From Aradus depressus (taxonomy: Eukaryota; Arthropoda; Insecta; Hemiptera; Aradidae), in NCBI GenBank assembly GCA_963662175.1, contig OY759221.1, positions 36,392,045-36,456,044 of the forward strand: 64,000 nucleotides of DNA, read 5' to 3'. Below, piece by piece: positions 1 through 13,660 of the stretch (position 1 is the first letter of the stretch; each line of letters opens with the position of its first letter). Below the pieces are notes generated by a model. It was not told the DNA's origin. It searched no databases and saw only the letters and a list, made by a program, of their open reading frames with translations. Position numbers and translations under genes: made by a program.

Positions 1-617
1 AAAAAAAAAATGTCGGTGGCAACCGCATATTACATATATATATTTTAAATGCTTAATAATTTAGATGTTGATGTAGAAAATTACAGGGCAATTTATAGAT
101 AACGGTTTAGGATGTAATCTTTAAAATTATGGGCCTGTTTAATGCCTTAAATAACTCATTTTGCATCTAGAAATGTATGATATTGATAAACACGATCTTG
201 ACAAATGTTTTGTAATGTCTAGCTATTTGTAAAATGTATAAATCTTTGATATACTGACGAAAGTTTTATTTATTTATTTTTTAAATTTAATAATTTCATA
301 CTTGAGTATACACACTGTGAATATACACATATTCTGTGTGCATTTAATACATGTATGCTCATGTGCAGGTATGTAAAAATTGTACGGATGGTTCAGACAC
401 TGAAATTGCACTTCAATGCAATAATAATTAATAAACAAAATATGCATTTTTTTTTTTTTTTTTAATTTTTGTACAAAATATGAATTAAAAAGTTAAGATT
501 TTTAGAATGATCCGATTTCGCCGTTTAATATAAATAAAATGAATATAGAAATTTCCGATCAGTAACGTCTGTTACAGGATGCTTCTTTATAAGGCAAATA
601 AAGTAATTTGTTATCCT
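1..617. other. AT-rich non-coding sequence
   Basis: AT-rich sequence with homopolymer A and T runs. The short reading frames here have no recognisable protein similarity. I see no gene. Confidence 0.6.
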
Positions 618-811
618 GTTCAAAAATTGTTTTATTTCACAACCGGTTTCGCATATTCTGCATCGATCAGGTTGAGGAAAAATAAAGGGGTGATAGGGGG
701 TGAGTGTGTGGTAACTCTTCCAGTAACTCATCCCTATTTCCCCTCATTTTTCTTCAACCTGATCGATACAGCATATTCGAAACCGATGTAAAATAAAACA
801 ATTTTTGAATG
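618..811. repeat. Foldback repeat (hammerhead-like family, divergent)
   Basis: Two arms of about 65 bases (about 619-685 and 745-810) are inverted copies. Each contains a CAACCTGATCGAT block and a CGAAACCG block next to an AAAACAATTTTT-type edge. Read outward, each arm has a CTGA...GAAACCG arrangement with a small hairpin (GCA/TGC in the left arm) between the two blocks, like the foldback family near 19.2, 53.6 and 58.0 kb. The CTGANGA box is interrupted, so this copy is degenerate. Confidence 0.6.
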
Positions 812-2176
812 AGAAAACCATCACTTTATTCATCTTATAAAACTAATATATACTTTTACACCTTTATAATTCTCCCATTTATTTTTTTGCTTTTTACAAT
901 ATTAACAATATAGACATTTTGGGAATAACTCCCAAGTATCCATAATTTATTTCCAGATCTTTATTATAAACATTCCACTTATTGGTCAAATTCCTTTTGC
1001 AGAACATATTTTCTGAGTCGACCTGTCTCAACTGGAGGTTATAGAATACAGAGAATTACTTTTTGCTATTAGAACTGTAATGATAAAATGTCTTTCGACA
1101 AAAAAATATGTTTATTTTGACCTGAAAAGCAAAGTTGTGATTGCAATTTTGAAATCCAAGACCAGAAAAATCACAAAGCTTCCGTTATCGATCGGATAAG
1201 CGAGGAAGTAAACAAAAAAAAAAAACACTTCTATTGTTTAGTAATTAGTTTCAGTAATCAACTACCATCACCAGATGGTGAATCTGAACAAACACTACCA
1301 ATTTTTTTTTTTTTCAAATATAAAATTCTCTAACTATTCAACATTCTTTTAATTTAAGAATTTAAAAAGAGTTAAAACGCTTATTATTATCATTACAAAA
1401 TACACTGAATATATAAACAAGTTAATAAAAATAATATTATTACAGGTAAATTACCAATACAAAAAAATTAAGGAGTGAAAAGAACTATCTCTACTTTTTA
1501 GGTAATTTATATGTAATAATTTTATACGTATGTTTATTGCAATAATAATACTTAGCATTTAATCACTTGTTAGTTTGCTAATTTTAGTGATATCTAAAAA
1601 AAATGTTGGTTCAAATGTTTCAAGATTCACCATGTGTTGATGGTAATTGATTGCCAAAACTAGTTGCGGGTGAGTGTGTATCGATCATATTTATCTATCT
1701 GGATAGCCTAAATTTCGGCTCTGAACCATTCTTCTGATATGTATACATTCTAATTGCCGAAAGCATATTTGGGTCTATTAATCTGCGTCTGTATCCTTCA
1801 GTCTGTCGGGTTGTAGGAGGAGGATCATGATGCTGGACCCGCCGCAAAATTGTGCAGATAAACCCTAAATACAATTCTCGGTGAGTCTGTTGAACCCATT
1901 GAAGGGAAGATTCAGTAGCTTGCCAACAACACTGGACAGTGTTGCCATTTCAATAAATAAATCCCACAGGTCAGAGAGATCGTCCCTTGCAGTAAATATG
2001 GCAACACGGCTCCATTAGCTTAATTGCGGAGCTCATCCACCCAATTTCTCTCATCAACTTCATGTTTATCAATGTAGATCTTTTTTTTTTTATATAATTA
2101 TAAATATATAAAACAACTTTCGTCATACGATAAGATTTTTTGGATTGGACATTGAAAAGAAAAGGACAGTCTAAGA
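812..2176. other. AT-rich non-coding sequence
   Basis: No supported gene. Contains poly-A/T runs, and reading frames are short and low-complexity. Confidence 0.5.
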
Positions 2177-2688
2177 CAGTGGTTCTTAAACTGAGGAGGT
2201 ACGAGTAGGCAGACAAGACTCTAGTGGAGGCGTAAGTTGCTTCTCAACTACAAATTGTTTTATCCGTATTTAACATACAAAAAAGTCTAGAATGCAGTAG
2301 GTTGAGTGACAAGCTGTGCAACATATTTGAGATAATTGTACAAGATGCGATTACATGTCCCTGAACGGTTCAGACAACTGCAAACATTTAGCAACAGATG
2401 TCAATGCACCAAACTTTTGTAGCTCGCAATTTTGCGAAAAATTAAAGGGAAATGTAAAGTGACTCGATGGCCAATCGGACACACATTATCTTAACAATGA
2501 GTTGGGAACAATGACAATTTAAAGTCTTTAAATAAAGGAGTATTCATTATTGTGAGTATGCATTTTTTTTAAATCCAGAGCCTAAAAAATGCAAATTCAA
2601 CCTAAACTTTAGGCCGGAATCTTGGGAGGCGTGGGCCATAAAATCTTTCCCAAGGAAGGTGTGACAGCGAAAAGTTAAAGAACCACTG
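2177..2688. mobile_element. Non-autonomous hAT-type element
   Basis: A 512-bp element bounded by terminal inverted repeats starting CAGTGGTTCTTAAACT on the left and, read on the opposite strand, CAGTGGTTCTTTAACT on the right. It is flanked by imperfect 8-bp direct repeats, GTCTAAGA (2169-2176) and ATCTAGGA (2689-2696). An 8-bp duplication and a CAGTGGTTCT terminus are hallmarks of the hAT superfamily. No transposase reading frame is present, so it is a deletion derivative or MITE. Confidence 0.75.
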
Positions 2689-3329
2689 ATCTAGGATATT
2701 GTATATTTGAATATAATATTAATAATACGCATGAGCTTTAATAAATAGATATATATGAAAAATATATTATATATATAATGTATATTTAGAGAAAAAAAAT
2801 TTTAAAATTTAAAAAAAATGTTGTGTTGGAGGAATATCTACAAAAATTATGAAAATAGTGCTAGGTTTAACATAGTATTTGGTCCAAAAAAAAAAAATAT
2901 AAAAATTGAGTGCCATGGTAAATATATCTTCTTTTTATTTATTATTTTTCTCTTATAATAACTGTGCACAAAGGGCTAAGAGATACAATAATTAATGTTT
3001 TATGTACAGGGTGTTCCAAGGAGATAGGAACAACCATATGTCGTGGAATATTTAACAGTTTGTTATAAATTTTAAAATTGTCGAACATCATGCGCCAGTT
3101 TACACCAACTGTCATTTCTCCATTAGATTGTTAACTTTTCTAAATGAGATCCTGACTTTTTTTTTTTTTAATGAATAATCTCTATTGGTCACTATTTCTT
3201 CTAGAGTTTATATTACGAGAGCTTTTCCGTATTTTGTTCAATGAAGAATTTTTTAAATATGAGAAATCTAGCGATTAACCGTTGTACCTCCCATGATGAT
3301 ATAGATTTGTCGAAAGATAATCGGAGAGA

Positions 3330-3705
3330 CATACTTAATCAGGATAATATACTAATTAATCAGGCGAATATGATAATGTACTAATAAATCAGGCGAAAAT
3401 GATAATATACCTACTAATTAATCAAGCGAATATGATAATATACTAAGTAATCAGGCGAATATGATAATGTACTAATAAATCAGGTGAAAATGCAAATATA
3501 CCTACTAATTAATCAAGCGATTATGATATTATACTAATTAATTAGGTGAATAGGATAATATACTAATAAATGAGGCGAAAATGATAATATACTAATTAAT
3601 CAAGCCAATATGATAATATACTAATTAATCAGGCGAATAGGATAATATACTAATAAATGAGGCGAAAATGATAATATACTAATTAATCAGGCGAATAGGA
3701 TAATA
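3330..3705. repeat. Minisatellite, ~29-bp unit
   Basis: About 12 imperfect copies of a unit containing AATCAGGCGAATATGATAAT followed by a TACTAATTA block. Copies differ by small indels and substitutions (AATAAATGAGGCG, AATTAATCAAGCG). No coding potential. Confidence 0.85.
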
Positions 3706-4040
3706 AAACCGATAAAACTTCACTGAATCCTGATATATGTATATCATCTTTTTGAGAGCAGGTGCAACACTTGAACATTAAACATAACGCATCATGAATC
3801 ACACAACTTATAATATTTACACTTTTTACCCTCACTTTTTTTTGAAATCTGTTATCCCGCATTATTGGTTTTTAAATTTCACCCCTCAGGAACTGCCGCT
3901 GGGTGGTCTTCCACTCTTAAGTCACTCTAGAACTTATCCACCACTTCCTCCTGATAGCTGGGTACCACCAACCTTTAAGACAAAAATAAAGAAAAAATTG
4001 AAAATCCTGATATCACTTTGAAAAATAATAATATAAAAAA
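3706..4040. other. Non-coding spacer
   Basis: No supported gene. The 75-codon frame starting near 3794 has no recognisable similarity. Confidence 0.4.
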
Positions 4041-4470
4041 AAAATCACCAGTTATGTACTTCCTCAGTGCAGAAGTAAATAAACAATTTTCTATTCTCCT
4101 TCATTGAAAATCTAATATATAAAATATACTTCTGACTCCTTATAAGGTTGGTATTTACTTATGAAATTTTTTGTCGATACATTCATTACAGCGGCAGTTA
4201 TTAGAATTTTTGTGTTAAGCCTCCCCCTTTCCTTGGGCCAATTTGACTGAAAATCAATATGTATTGTCCTTAGACTGTTCTGAATACACATATAAAATGC
4301 CATGCCAATATATTCACACTATCGGGAGTTGATCAGGTTCATAGACATCTAGGAATTATTTCTTAATTTTTGGAAACGAAAAAATTAACTTGCGTTTTCA
4401 CAGCAACTTCCAATTTCCGCCCGATTTAATTACTCCCTACACTTCGTATAGCTGAGGAAGTAATTAATAA
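4041..4470. repeat. Dispersed repeat C (copy 1)
   Basis: Begins with the GTACTTCCTCAG-type edge and ends with TACTTCGTATAGCTGAGGAAG. Between them are the signature blocks CGATACATTCATTACAGCGG, CAGTTATTAG and GGCCAATTTGACTGAAAATC. The same order of blocks recurs at more than ten places in this window. No protein coding is evident. Confidence 0.75.
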
Positions 4471-4648
4471 ATTTATAGTTTTAACGCCCCCATGTAGGTT
4501 TTTCATGAATTTTTTTTCTACGTCTTTCGACAAATATGCTACATATCATGAGATGTAAAAAGAGAAAAGGGATAACGATTTGAAATATTTTCCTAAGTTA
4601 ATTATCCGAAAAGAAACTGCTGATTCTATCTCGTTGGCTCACCCAGTG

Positions 4649-4679
<31 letters not shown>

Positions 4680-6017
4680 TATTATTTTAATAATAATCGT
4701 AGAGCACAAGAGCCAACCTAAAGCTCAATTAAAAAATGTTGAAGAATTTATAATATTTGTTATTATATTAGCGAAATAATTCCTAGATTAGCGTCTTCTT
4801 TCTAACTCAGGCCCGAATATTTAACAATATAGAATAAATTGTTACGTTTTTATTTTTATTTATTTATTTATTCATTTTTTATCACGATTGTTTAATACTT
4901 AATTTTAACTAAGTATAACGTCCATTTTAGTTATTTTTACTATTATTATTATTACTACTTTAATTTAGTTATTTTAATCTATTTTATTTGCAATTAAACT
5001 ATACGATTGTGCAATACAAAGAAAATGTTGCCAATTTAGGATGTACAGACATGCTATTGTCTTGACTGACTAACACAAATAAAATAAAATTATTATTTTT
5101 TAAATAACACAAATTAGTAATTATGTAAACAGCTTTTTAAAAATATAATAAAATAAAAAAATATATTCTAGCATAAGTTATTTATTCATTTTAATATAGT
5201 TATACTATCAACTTCATATTATTCATTTAAAAAAGTATATATACATATTATTATAATATTAAATATTAAAAGTGCAAACATTTTGCACTTTGACTCATCT
5301 TGCTATTTCACTATATTTATTGCTAGGAATAACATGTTTTATACATTCAAAGCGAAATATGAATTTATATATGTAAAAAAATATGAACATATATAATATA
5401 TACGTATATAATTAGATGAAAACCCTCAAGAATTTGTGCTATTTCAAAAAATATATTTAAAAAATCAGTTCATTTTTGTAAATTTTTTATCACTTAGATG
5501 CATTTCTTGACCAAATCATATATTGATTATGTATAAACATTCCTCCAGCTGAACAAATCTCAACCTCTCTGGTTTCAGACTGAATTATCAAAAATAATAA
5601 TAATTATTATTAAAATAATAATTTTACTATATTAGATATTATAAAGCGCTGGGTCACTTTTATAATTTTGTATTTGGTTTTGTGGTATTTTTTTCCAGAA
5701 ATATGAGCACACTTTTTCAATTTTACTTATAAGTTTTCAGATTGTGGTTGCTTCATGTTTTATCAATCAGATTACCATTAGCTCTTAGTTTTTTCACAAT
5801 GTTTTATGTGCTTTCAAACATTTATTTTATGGTGAAAACAATAAAAGCACTTGGAATGGCATTTTTCGTCTTAAAAAAACCTATTTTTGGTCTCAACTGT
5901 AAAATTAAGACTGGGGTAAAACTGGTGTAAGGTTTCCAATAATTAAGAATGTCACATCAAAGCCGTCTTACCCTGTTTCAAAATACTGTAACATTTCATT
6001 AAACTTTCTTCATGACA
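4471..6017. other. AT-rich non-coding sequence with (TA)n
   Basis: Includes a TA microsatellite near 4648-4672 and many ATT/AAT runs. No gene is supported. Confidence 0.5.
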
Positions 6018-6208
6018 AAACGTCGCTCTGGGGGAGATAAGCTCTACTATGGTAGTCCTAAATTTCGCCTACCCCAAATTTTTATTCCTTTAGAAGAGGG
6101 GGTCTTTAACAAGTACAGGTTTCCCATCGGAAGGATTTTTTCCCCTCCCAGTTAAAAAATTTAATGGCCTCGACAGAGTTTCGAACCCGCGATCTTAGCC
6201 AATATGTC
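6018..6208 (-). mobile_element. tRNA-derived SINE-A, diverged copy
   Basis: Contains the family blocks GTCCTAAATTTCGCCTACCCC and GGTCTTTAACAAGTAC and the tRNA-like box B on the minus strand (from GAGTTTCGAACCCGCGATCT). The 3' tail is missing. Confidence 0.65.
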
Positions 6209-8011
6209 TAATGTGTAAAAAGGTTTTTTTTTTTTTTTTTTTTTCTTCACATTTTACAATAGAAGATAAATATTACTTCGATTTTTGTACTTATTTCCCA
6301 ATTTAAAAATTGTGTATGCATGTTGTCTCCAAAAACTACGAATCAATTTTTCCGACATATTGTGGTTCCGCGTTCTGCATTACTTGTGAAGATGAAATAT
6401 TGTGCTCATATTTTTCATTATTTATTTTAATTTAATTTTTTATATTTATTGAAAATTGGTTAAGTTTATTATTATTTTAAAATGTATGCATTGCCGAATT
6501 TCTTTGTCTAATCATACAATACTAAAAGAATTATTTATGTCAAAATATTGTAAAATATTATAGATATATAATTTTACACTGAACATATTTAGATACACAG
6601 TAACTTCTAAAAATGATATGAAAAAAGTAAATTAAAAAAATAATTCGCCTATGTAATCAATCATCTTTCCTTCCATTTTTGTAAAAAGAGAGAGAGAAAA
6701 AAGTATTTATATGACTTTTGAAATTATATTTAACATTTTAATACTTACATTTTAAAATTAGCAAAGAAATGCAAATTTCTTGCTTCGATACAGGGTATGT
6801 TTTTATCCAATTGTGTGGAAGGTTTCTTTTTTTTTAATTTTTTTTTTCTATATTATTTTATTTATCCATTTATTCGAATGATGTATATGTAATTTAGATT
6901 TGAAAATATTAAGTATTTTTCAAAAAAAAAAAAATGAAGAAAATGGTAAAAAATATTATTAGTAAAAAATATATTGGTTCTAAACAATTTTTAAAAAATA
7001 AATAATTTATATGTATATATATAATATTTAATTATATATATATTTATAATAGTAATATAAATAAATTATCATAATGATACAGATAAAGTAGGTCTTTTTT
7101 CACAAATTGTATACATTTTAGCTGGAATATTTCATGAATTCTACGTAGATTTGTAAGGAGGTGCTTAAGATATTAGTTTCCTATTTTAGAATGCTCTAGA
7201 TGTCAATAATAATATTAAATTTTTTTACACATTAAGCCCATTTTATTAGAAATCACTAATTACTTTATTCTAAACACTTGCACAATAATAATATGTGCTT
7301 TAACTTAAAAATGTTCCAAAAAAAAATACTAAATAAAAATAAGAAGAAATAAATAAAAAAATTGATAAAGCTTTTTATATTATTTATTTTCAATATATAT
7401 TTAATCAGGTATTTATTTAAATGCTCATATTTGTAACAAGTGCTTTTTTAGTAATAATAATATTATTATAAATAATGAAGTATAAGGTTAATTTTTATTT
7501 AAAACATTAACATGTACAGAAAAATGTTCATCATATCTTATTATGCAGCTACTGGGCACAAAGTGAAAAGTTATGAAAAGTATGTAGCACAACAAAGAAT
7601 AGTAGTTTTGAAAAAAAAATAAAATAAATTAAAAATATTATTGACTTAAAGATTATTTTAGTAATGAATTTGAAATAATTTAAGTTTGCATAGAGCCCTC
7701 CTAAATTTAAAAAAAGTAAGTAAATGTTTGATCATATCAAAAATAAAGGGATGCCCTTTCATAATTATGAAAATGGATCTGCAGTTTTACTCGGAATCTA
7801 TTAATTTGAAGAAAAAAAAAATATATATATATATAATATGTATATATAATGTTGAATCTCCTTAAAGTAACAGACATTTTTTTTTTAAAGTCTCATTGCA
7901 CGGTCAGTGTGCTCCGACTTTGGTTTTCCCAGTGGAATGGTATATATTTTGTTTTCCTTTTTATGAATATTTTCTTGTGAGTTCATATTTTAGTCAGTCA
8001 GGTATTGTGAC
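6209..8011. other. AT-rich non-coding sequence
   Basis: More than 75% A/T by eye, with homopolymers and short TA runs (7010-7060, 7820-7850). No gene is supported. Confidence 0.5.
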
Positions 8012-8164
8012 TCCCTGCAGGGCTTAACTACGAAGTCATATCGCCATAACACTCTTTTGTTACCTACTCAGCTTTAGTAATCTATGATAGAGGTCTATAA
8101 CGAGTACCTGACATACTGAGGCTCGGGACCATCGCTTCGATTCTTCGGTTTCGAACCCGCCATC
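8012..8164 (-). mobile_element. tRNA-derived SINE-A, degraded copy
   Basis: Retains GGCTTAACTACGAAGTCATA, TATAACGAGTACCTGACAT, GGCTCGGGACCATCGCTT and the box-B remnant GGTTTCGAACCCGCCAT. Internal parts are deleted. Confidence 0.6.
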
Positions 8165-10135
8165 ATACTTTATATATATATACTTTTTTTATTGAGGTAT
8201 TTTCATCATATAATTACAATTTGTCTTAGGAGAGTTAGAGAGACCTGTTTGATTAGAGTATTAAAATTAATATTTATAATTACGCAAAATATTCATAATC
8301 GACGTTTTTATTTTTATTTTTTGTAGTAGAGAAGTTGAGTATAATAGCCAAAACCAATGGTGAAAAAAAGTATGTATAAAATATTTAAAAAATAAAATAA
8401 AAATCTGTTGATCGAAATTTTTTTATTTTTCAAAATAGCACAGATTTGTGGACGTACAAATCATTGAAATAAAAAAAAAAAAAAAATAATTAGATCAGAT
8501 ACAAATATTTGTCATTACATTTCATAGCATTTATACATTGTAGGAATTTTGTCTACGCCATTCAAAATTCATTAGAAAGTTTGAATGATATTTTTAAATA
8601 ACCTAATTATCACATAATCATTTATTTTATTTTTTTTTTTGCTTTAATCTTCTAATCAAGCTATTTTCTTCCAATTTTTTTGTCGAAAGGCATATTATAT
8701 CTTGGGACGTTTCAAGAGGTTCTTAATTTATAAAATATCTTGAAATTTATGAACTATAAGAAAAAATACACGATATATAAAATTAATGAAGAACAGTAGA
8801 ATCTCGTATGAAAACAAAAAAAAGTACCATTTCGTGTGAAAAATCAAAGATGGATTCGCTGGCTTGCTGTATACAACTTTTTTTGAACTTTTTTTTTTTG
8901 TAAAGTGGAGTCATCTTTTAACATTTTTTTCTAACTGATGAACATTCCGAGGAAAAGAAATTTGGACTCTATCTTCTTTTTTCTAAGGGCAAACTGACTA
9001 GCTAATAACAATAATAATTCGTTTGCCAATTTCCCCTCATAATATTCAGTAATACAAATAAAAAAAGGGTTCATAAATGCTTATAATAAATATTACAGTA
9101 AGTATTATTGTATAACTTATATCTTATATATTCAGTAATAATTTTATAAAAAATAATAATAAATAATGAATCATTAGGAAAGCTAGAGAGAATTAATAGC
9201 AATGAGAATTAATAATGTAAACAATTTTAAAAAATATATAAATTAAAAATTTTAAAGAAAACAACAGATGAGATATATCAATTGTTGATATTATTATTAT
9301 TGTTGATATTTTATTCTGCGTTTTGAATATCACTCATACAGACAGAAAGTTCCTTCTTAATCGACATTATCAGGGGTAGATATAACTTATATGAACATCA
9401 ATGTTCTTCAAAAAAATAATTATTATTTCTGTTGTTATACTCGGATGTAGATCTTACCCATTATGGCCAAATTTAGAACATTCCTAAATGTGTGTATTCT
9501 TTGCGGAGAGCATTTTGCTTGTCGATAAACTGCATATCTGATTTGAACCACATTTGGGATGCAAGTATAGTGTCTCCTATATTTATGTTTATTTGTCAGA
9601 TTGTTAGCATCATTATTCACAATATAGACGGGTGGACACATTCAGTCTTGGATCTGACTGACAATATTGATATTTATATTTAACATTCGACTATTGGCCT
9701 CCATTTATTTATCTCCAATGCGCTAACTCAGCTAGTCAAACATTTTTCGATGCGTTACTTCATCGAGCCTCTCTTTAAGACAGTTGCCGCTTATATTTCT
9801 AATTTTTATTACATAAGTAATTAGTAAACTGGAACGCTTTTTTTGACCTCTACTTTGGTTAAATCCCCCTAAAATGTTTAAATACCGGAATAAAAAAGTT
9901 CTCATATCGGAGGAAATTATAAATGGAAAACCTGTTTAGCTTGACGATAAAACTGAACAAAGAAATCACTTTAGTGAGTTTACGTTCATAAATGACCATT
10001 GATATGGCGAACCTTTTTAAGATTTCCCGCTAATCCGAAAATTTTGCAATTGTTTTCGATTATAGAAACTTCGAATTTTGAGGAAAAAAAGAACGCTCTG
10101 TGACTATCATTTTGGAACTATGTTTTTGCAGTTAA
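8165..10135. other. AT-rich non-coding sequence
   Basis: No supported gene. The two overlapping 60-70 codon frames near 9435-9683 lie on opposite strands and have no recognisable similarity. Confidence 0.45.
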
Positions 10136-10290
10136 ATAAATATAAAAAAAAGATGAATCACTGGCTATGTACTTCCCCAGTACGAATTAATCATTTACAG
10201 TTTCGCTTTTCCTTCAAAGGCAATTGACCGTTTGGGATATTGACTATACACTTTTATCTCAGTCGGGCTTGAGAACACAAATATCCTATA
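10136..10290. repeat. Dispersed repeat C, partial copy
   Basis: Carries the edge GTACTTCCCCAGTACGAATT followed by AATCATTTACAGTTTCGC, as in the copies at 25.5, 46.5 and 54.1 kb, then diverges. Confidence 0.6.
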
Positions 10291-12840
10291 TTTCTTACTA
10301 GAAATATGACTCAGTCCCTGGATGAAAGGTGCTGAGAATTACAGAGGTACTCGAACGAAGTTGGATTGGGGTACAAGTGTACCTTTGGGGAGTAACCTAA
10401 TAGTTTTGTATTTTTGATCCTGTATATACGATAGTACTCAACGTAATTTTTTTTTTTTTGCCGCCTCGAAAACATTTTGGTAGTTGCTCCTCCCTCACTA
10501 GTATCAGTCGATAGCTGATATTAAGAAATTAATACATTCTGAATTTGAAATGTCATGTTCGAAATCATGATATTGCTATTTTGATATTCGGTCTACACAA
10601 GCATCTTTAGAATTATTTATATTTCCATTTTTATTTGTTAAATTTAAAAGTAAAAATTTTCTTTCAGTAGACTCAGTGTAAATAATTTTTACTTTTTGGG
10701 ACTTACCTTCAATTTAAGTTACGATGATCTAGGAATTCATTGAATTCGTCGATAATTTACAGTCCTCTGAAATGATGTGCCAAACTCCAGCCCATTTGGG
10801 ATAAATAAGAAATATGGACGCCATTGATAATTTTATAGTGTATCTTGTCAAAGAAATAACTAATTTATTTCTATAATATAAAAATTTGATTCCAATTCGA
10901 AGCAAGAATTTGGAGTACAGGCATTGGTAGAGATCAAACTTCTTACCCACAAATCGATACTGTTTGTCGATTTATAAAACATGTTCAACGCAATTTGCTG
11001 CCGACTATTGCACATTTCCCAGTGCTGTTTCAAATTATGTCATTTCATCGCTTGCAAGACCATTTCTCAGAGTTTGTCAATGTTGAAATTGGACGAACAC
11101 AACAAAGCTCATTTAGTTTACATAAACTGGTACACAAAAACACATTTTGTCATACGTCCGGACCTATCTTAAGTTGTACAGTATTTTTATTATATTTATT
11201 TTTGACAGAAACAATATTATTGAGAAAAAAACAACTTTTTGTGTTCACTAATATGTCTATACTTACTTCAAGAGTAGAACAGAGACAATTATTAATTAGA
11301 ATGAAAAATGGCTATGCTGCATTTTTAGATTTTTATCTACTTGGTTATTATAAGAGCAGGTGAAAGCTTATTTAGTCTGGGGCATATTATGTCAACCTCT
11401 CAACGAATGAACGTTTTCTTTAACGCCTCATATATTACCCAAACAATAATTTATTACAACAAAAAACGAAACACACTGATGATGGCTGCACAATAATTGA
11501 ACGAAGAAGAAAAAAATTGTTGAAAAATCACAATTTTGATCATTTTTCTTTCAATTTTATAGTCAACGTACATTTTAAGTTTAAACGTTGATTCATAATA
11601 GTAGATATAATAGATCAAAATGAGAGCATATTAATAATGGCTGTAATATGTGTGGTAGTGGGTGCTCGTCCTTTTTTATATCTCCGACACTAATGGATTA
11701 ATTTCGATTATATTTGAAACGACGGAAGATATGCAACATTATATGCAGTAATAATTTTTATTTTCAAGTTATAAAGATAACAATTTTGCACAGTTTTAGC
11801 CCTCATATGAAGAAAGACAGTTTAAAAAAAAATTGTTAAAGTGAATTTTCAGCATCTCAGTTAAGATTGCATATATAACATTTTGTTTTGTTCCAGTTGA
11901 AGCGTTTCAGAGGACTCTCCATAGTATCCTAAATGTTGGGAAATCAGGATCGTTAGTTTTGCATTAAATTTTAAATAAATCGAAATATCAATAGATTCAG
12001 TAGTTAGTTCATAGAATGAAAAGCACTGTTGCCCTGACAACTATTCGAACTTACTACTTTTATTGATTAAAAAAATAGGTGCAGGTCGGAAGGAACTTTT
12101 CTATAAGGCTTTGTGGACTTTCCCAAGCCTACAAACAGCCCGCCCTATGGGAAAGTTCGATGAAACAACGATCTACACATATGCTTTATGAATGATATGA
12201 GAATCTGTTGTTTTCTTAGCAGTATTTTCGTATGTGATTAAATTAACTATATAATAATTATTCTTCATAGCTAATATAGGCCCATTATGAAATATTATAT
12301 CACCTTTTCAATAAAATTAATTACAAAACAAAATTATCACAGTTTGACTATGTATAATTTAACATTATGTTTATATATAATTTATTTAATTGCTTTAAAT
12401 AATTTATTATTGGTAGAATGAATGATTTCAGAAAGATTATAGAGAAAAAAAATTAAAAGATAAAAAGGTTTTGTACTACAAATATTGTAATAAAGAAGAA
12501 TATTGTTAGTAAACCAAGTAAAGAAAAAAAAAGTAAATTAAAATATGTTTGTATTATAATTCTTCCCATAAAATATTTATGCTCTGAATTTAGAACAGTT
12601 TTTTATACTTACCAGACAATAAATAAAACTGAAACTGATGTACAGTAAATAAATCTGGAAATTTCATTTCTAACATATTACCAGAGAAAGATGTTTGTGT
12701 TTTAGTTACATGACAAGTAGTTAATTCCTGTACAAATAAAGGATACGCCCTTAATGGAGCGGTCTACCTCCTCGTCAAATGAAAAATTTTTAAGTTTTCA
12801 GAATTTTAAGTACTTCGGGAAAAAATAAAATAATAATAAA
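10291..12840. other. Non-coding sequence, origin unclear
   Basis: A 122-codon plus-strand frame at 10995-11363 has no family similarity, and its codons overlap another open frame. I see no splice-supported exon. The rest is AT-rich. Confidence 0.4.
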
Positions 12841-13660
12841 AAAAGTCTGAGAATAACCGGCAACTTCCCCAGCTCGAGTTATTTGTAATCAACAGTTTTT
12901 ACTATAAAACTCTTTTATTTTTTTAGGCCAATTTGACTGAAATTCGTTAGGTGTCTTTCTCAGAGACTCCTCAATCATCATTAAATTTTGTTTCGATACT
13001 GTTGTGATTACATCGGGAGTTAGTTCCCTTCGGGTCGATTCGGCTGGAGTTTTGTATCAGTATAATGGAATTTGACAAAAGAACACTGACTTCTCCAGCC
13101 ACAAGTTTATTTTGTAAAGCCAACTTTCAGTCAGATTGAACCGTCTTCAGTGTTAACTCGTTCAACAACTCTGTTTTTTTTTTATTAAATACAGCACGCC
13201 CACAGTAACTTCCAAAAAATCAACATATATCTAAAAGACTGTTGGAGAAATTCGACAAAAAATGGTACACTGAAGATGGTCGAATGTGACTGAAAGCTGG
13301 CTCTGCCAAATGAACTTGTTAGTGGGTGATAACTCGTGTTCTTTTATCAAACTTAATACATTCACAACAACCTCCGAGAAAATCAAAAATTATCTAAAAA
13401 TCATGTTTGTTGTTGAAAATCGAAGATGGACGAGTGAGTATAACTGAAAGCTGACTCTGTCAAATGTAGTAATAAAGGGAATAAAAGGGTGTTCTTTTAT
13501 CAAATACAGTTATTAGGGTATTTTTGCTAAGCCCCTCCCTCCTTCCCTTTTGCCGATTTAACTGAAAACCAATAGGAGTCGTCCTCATGAAGTTTTAGAT
13601 ACACATAAAATTTTCTTTCGATATATTCATTCTATCGTGAGTTATCCTCCAGACACGATA
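12841..13660. repeat. Repeat C interrupted by hammerhead-family repeats
   Basis: The outer parts (12841-13070 and about 13505-13660) carry repeat-C blocks: ACTTCCCCAGCTCGAG, TTGACTGAAA, CGATACTG, and then CCTTTTGCCGATTT with CGATATATTCATTCTATCG. The middle (about 13075-13500) holds three diverged copies of the CTGAAGATGG...GAAAGCTGGCTCTG module, one inverted, with edges like TTCTTTTATCAAA. The simplest reading is insertion of the second family into the first. Confidence 0.6.

Noticed and set aside
10995..11363. 122-codon plus-strand open frame
   Set aside because: No family motif, no splice context, and an equally open overlapping frame; AT-rich chance frame.
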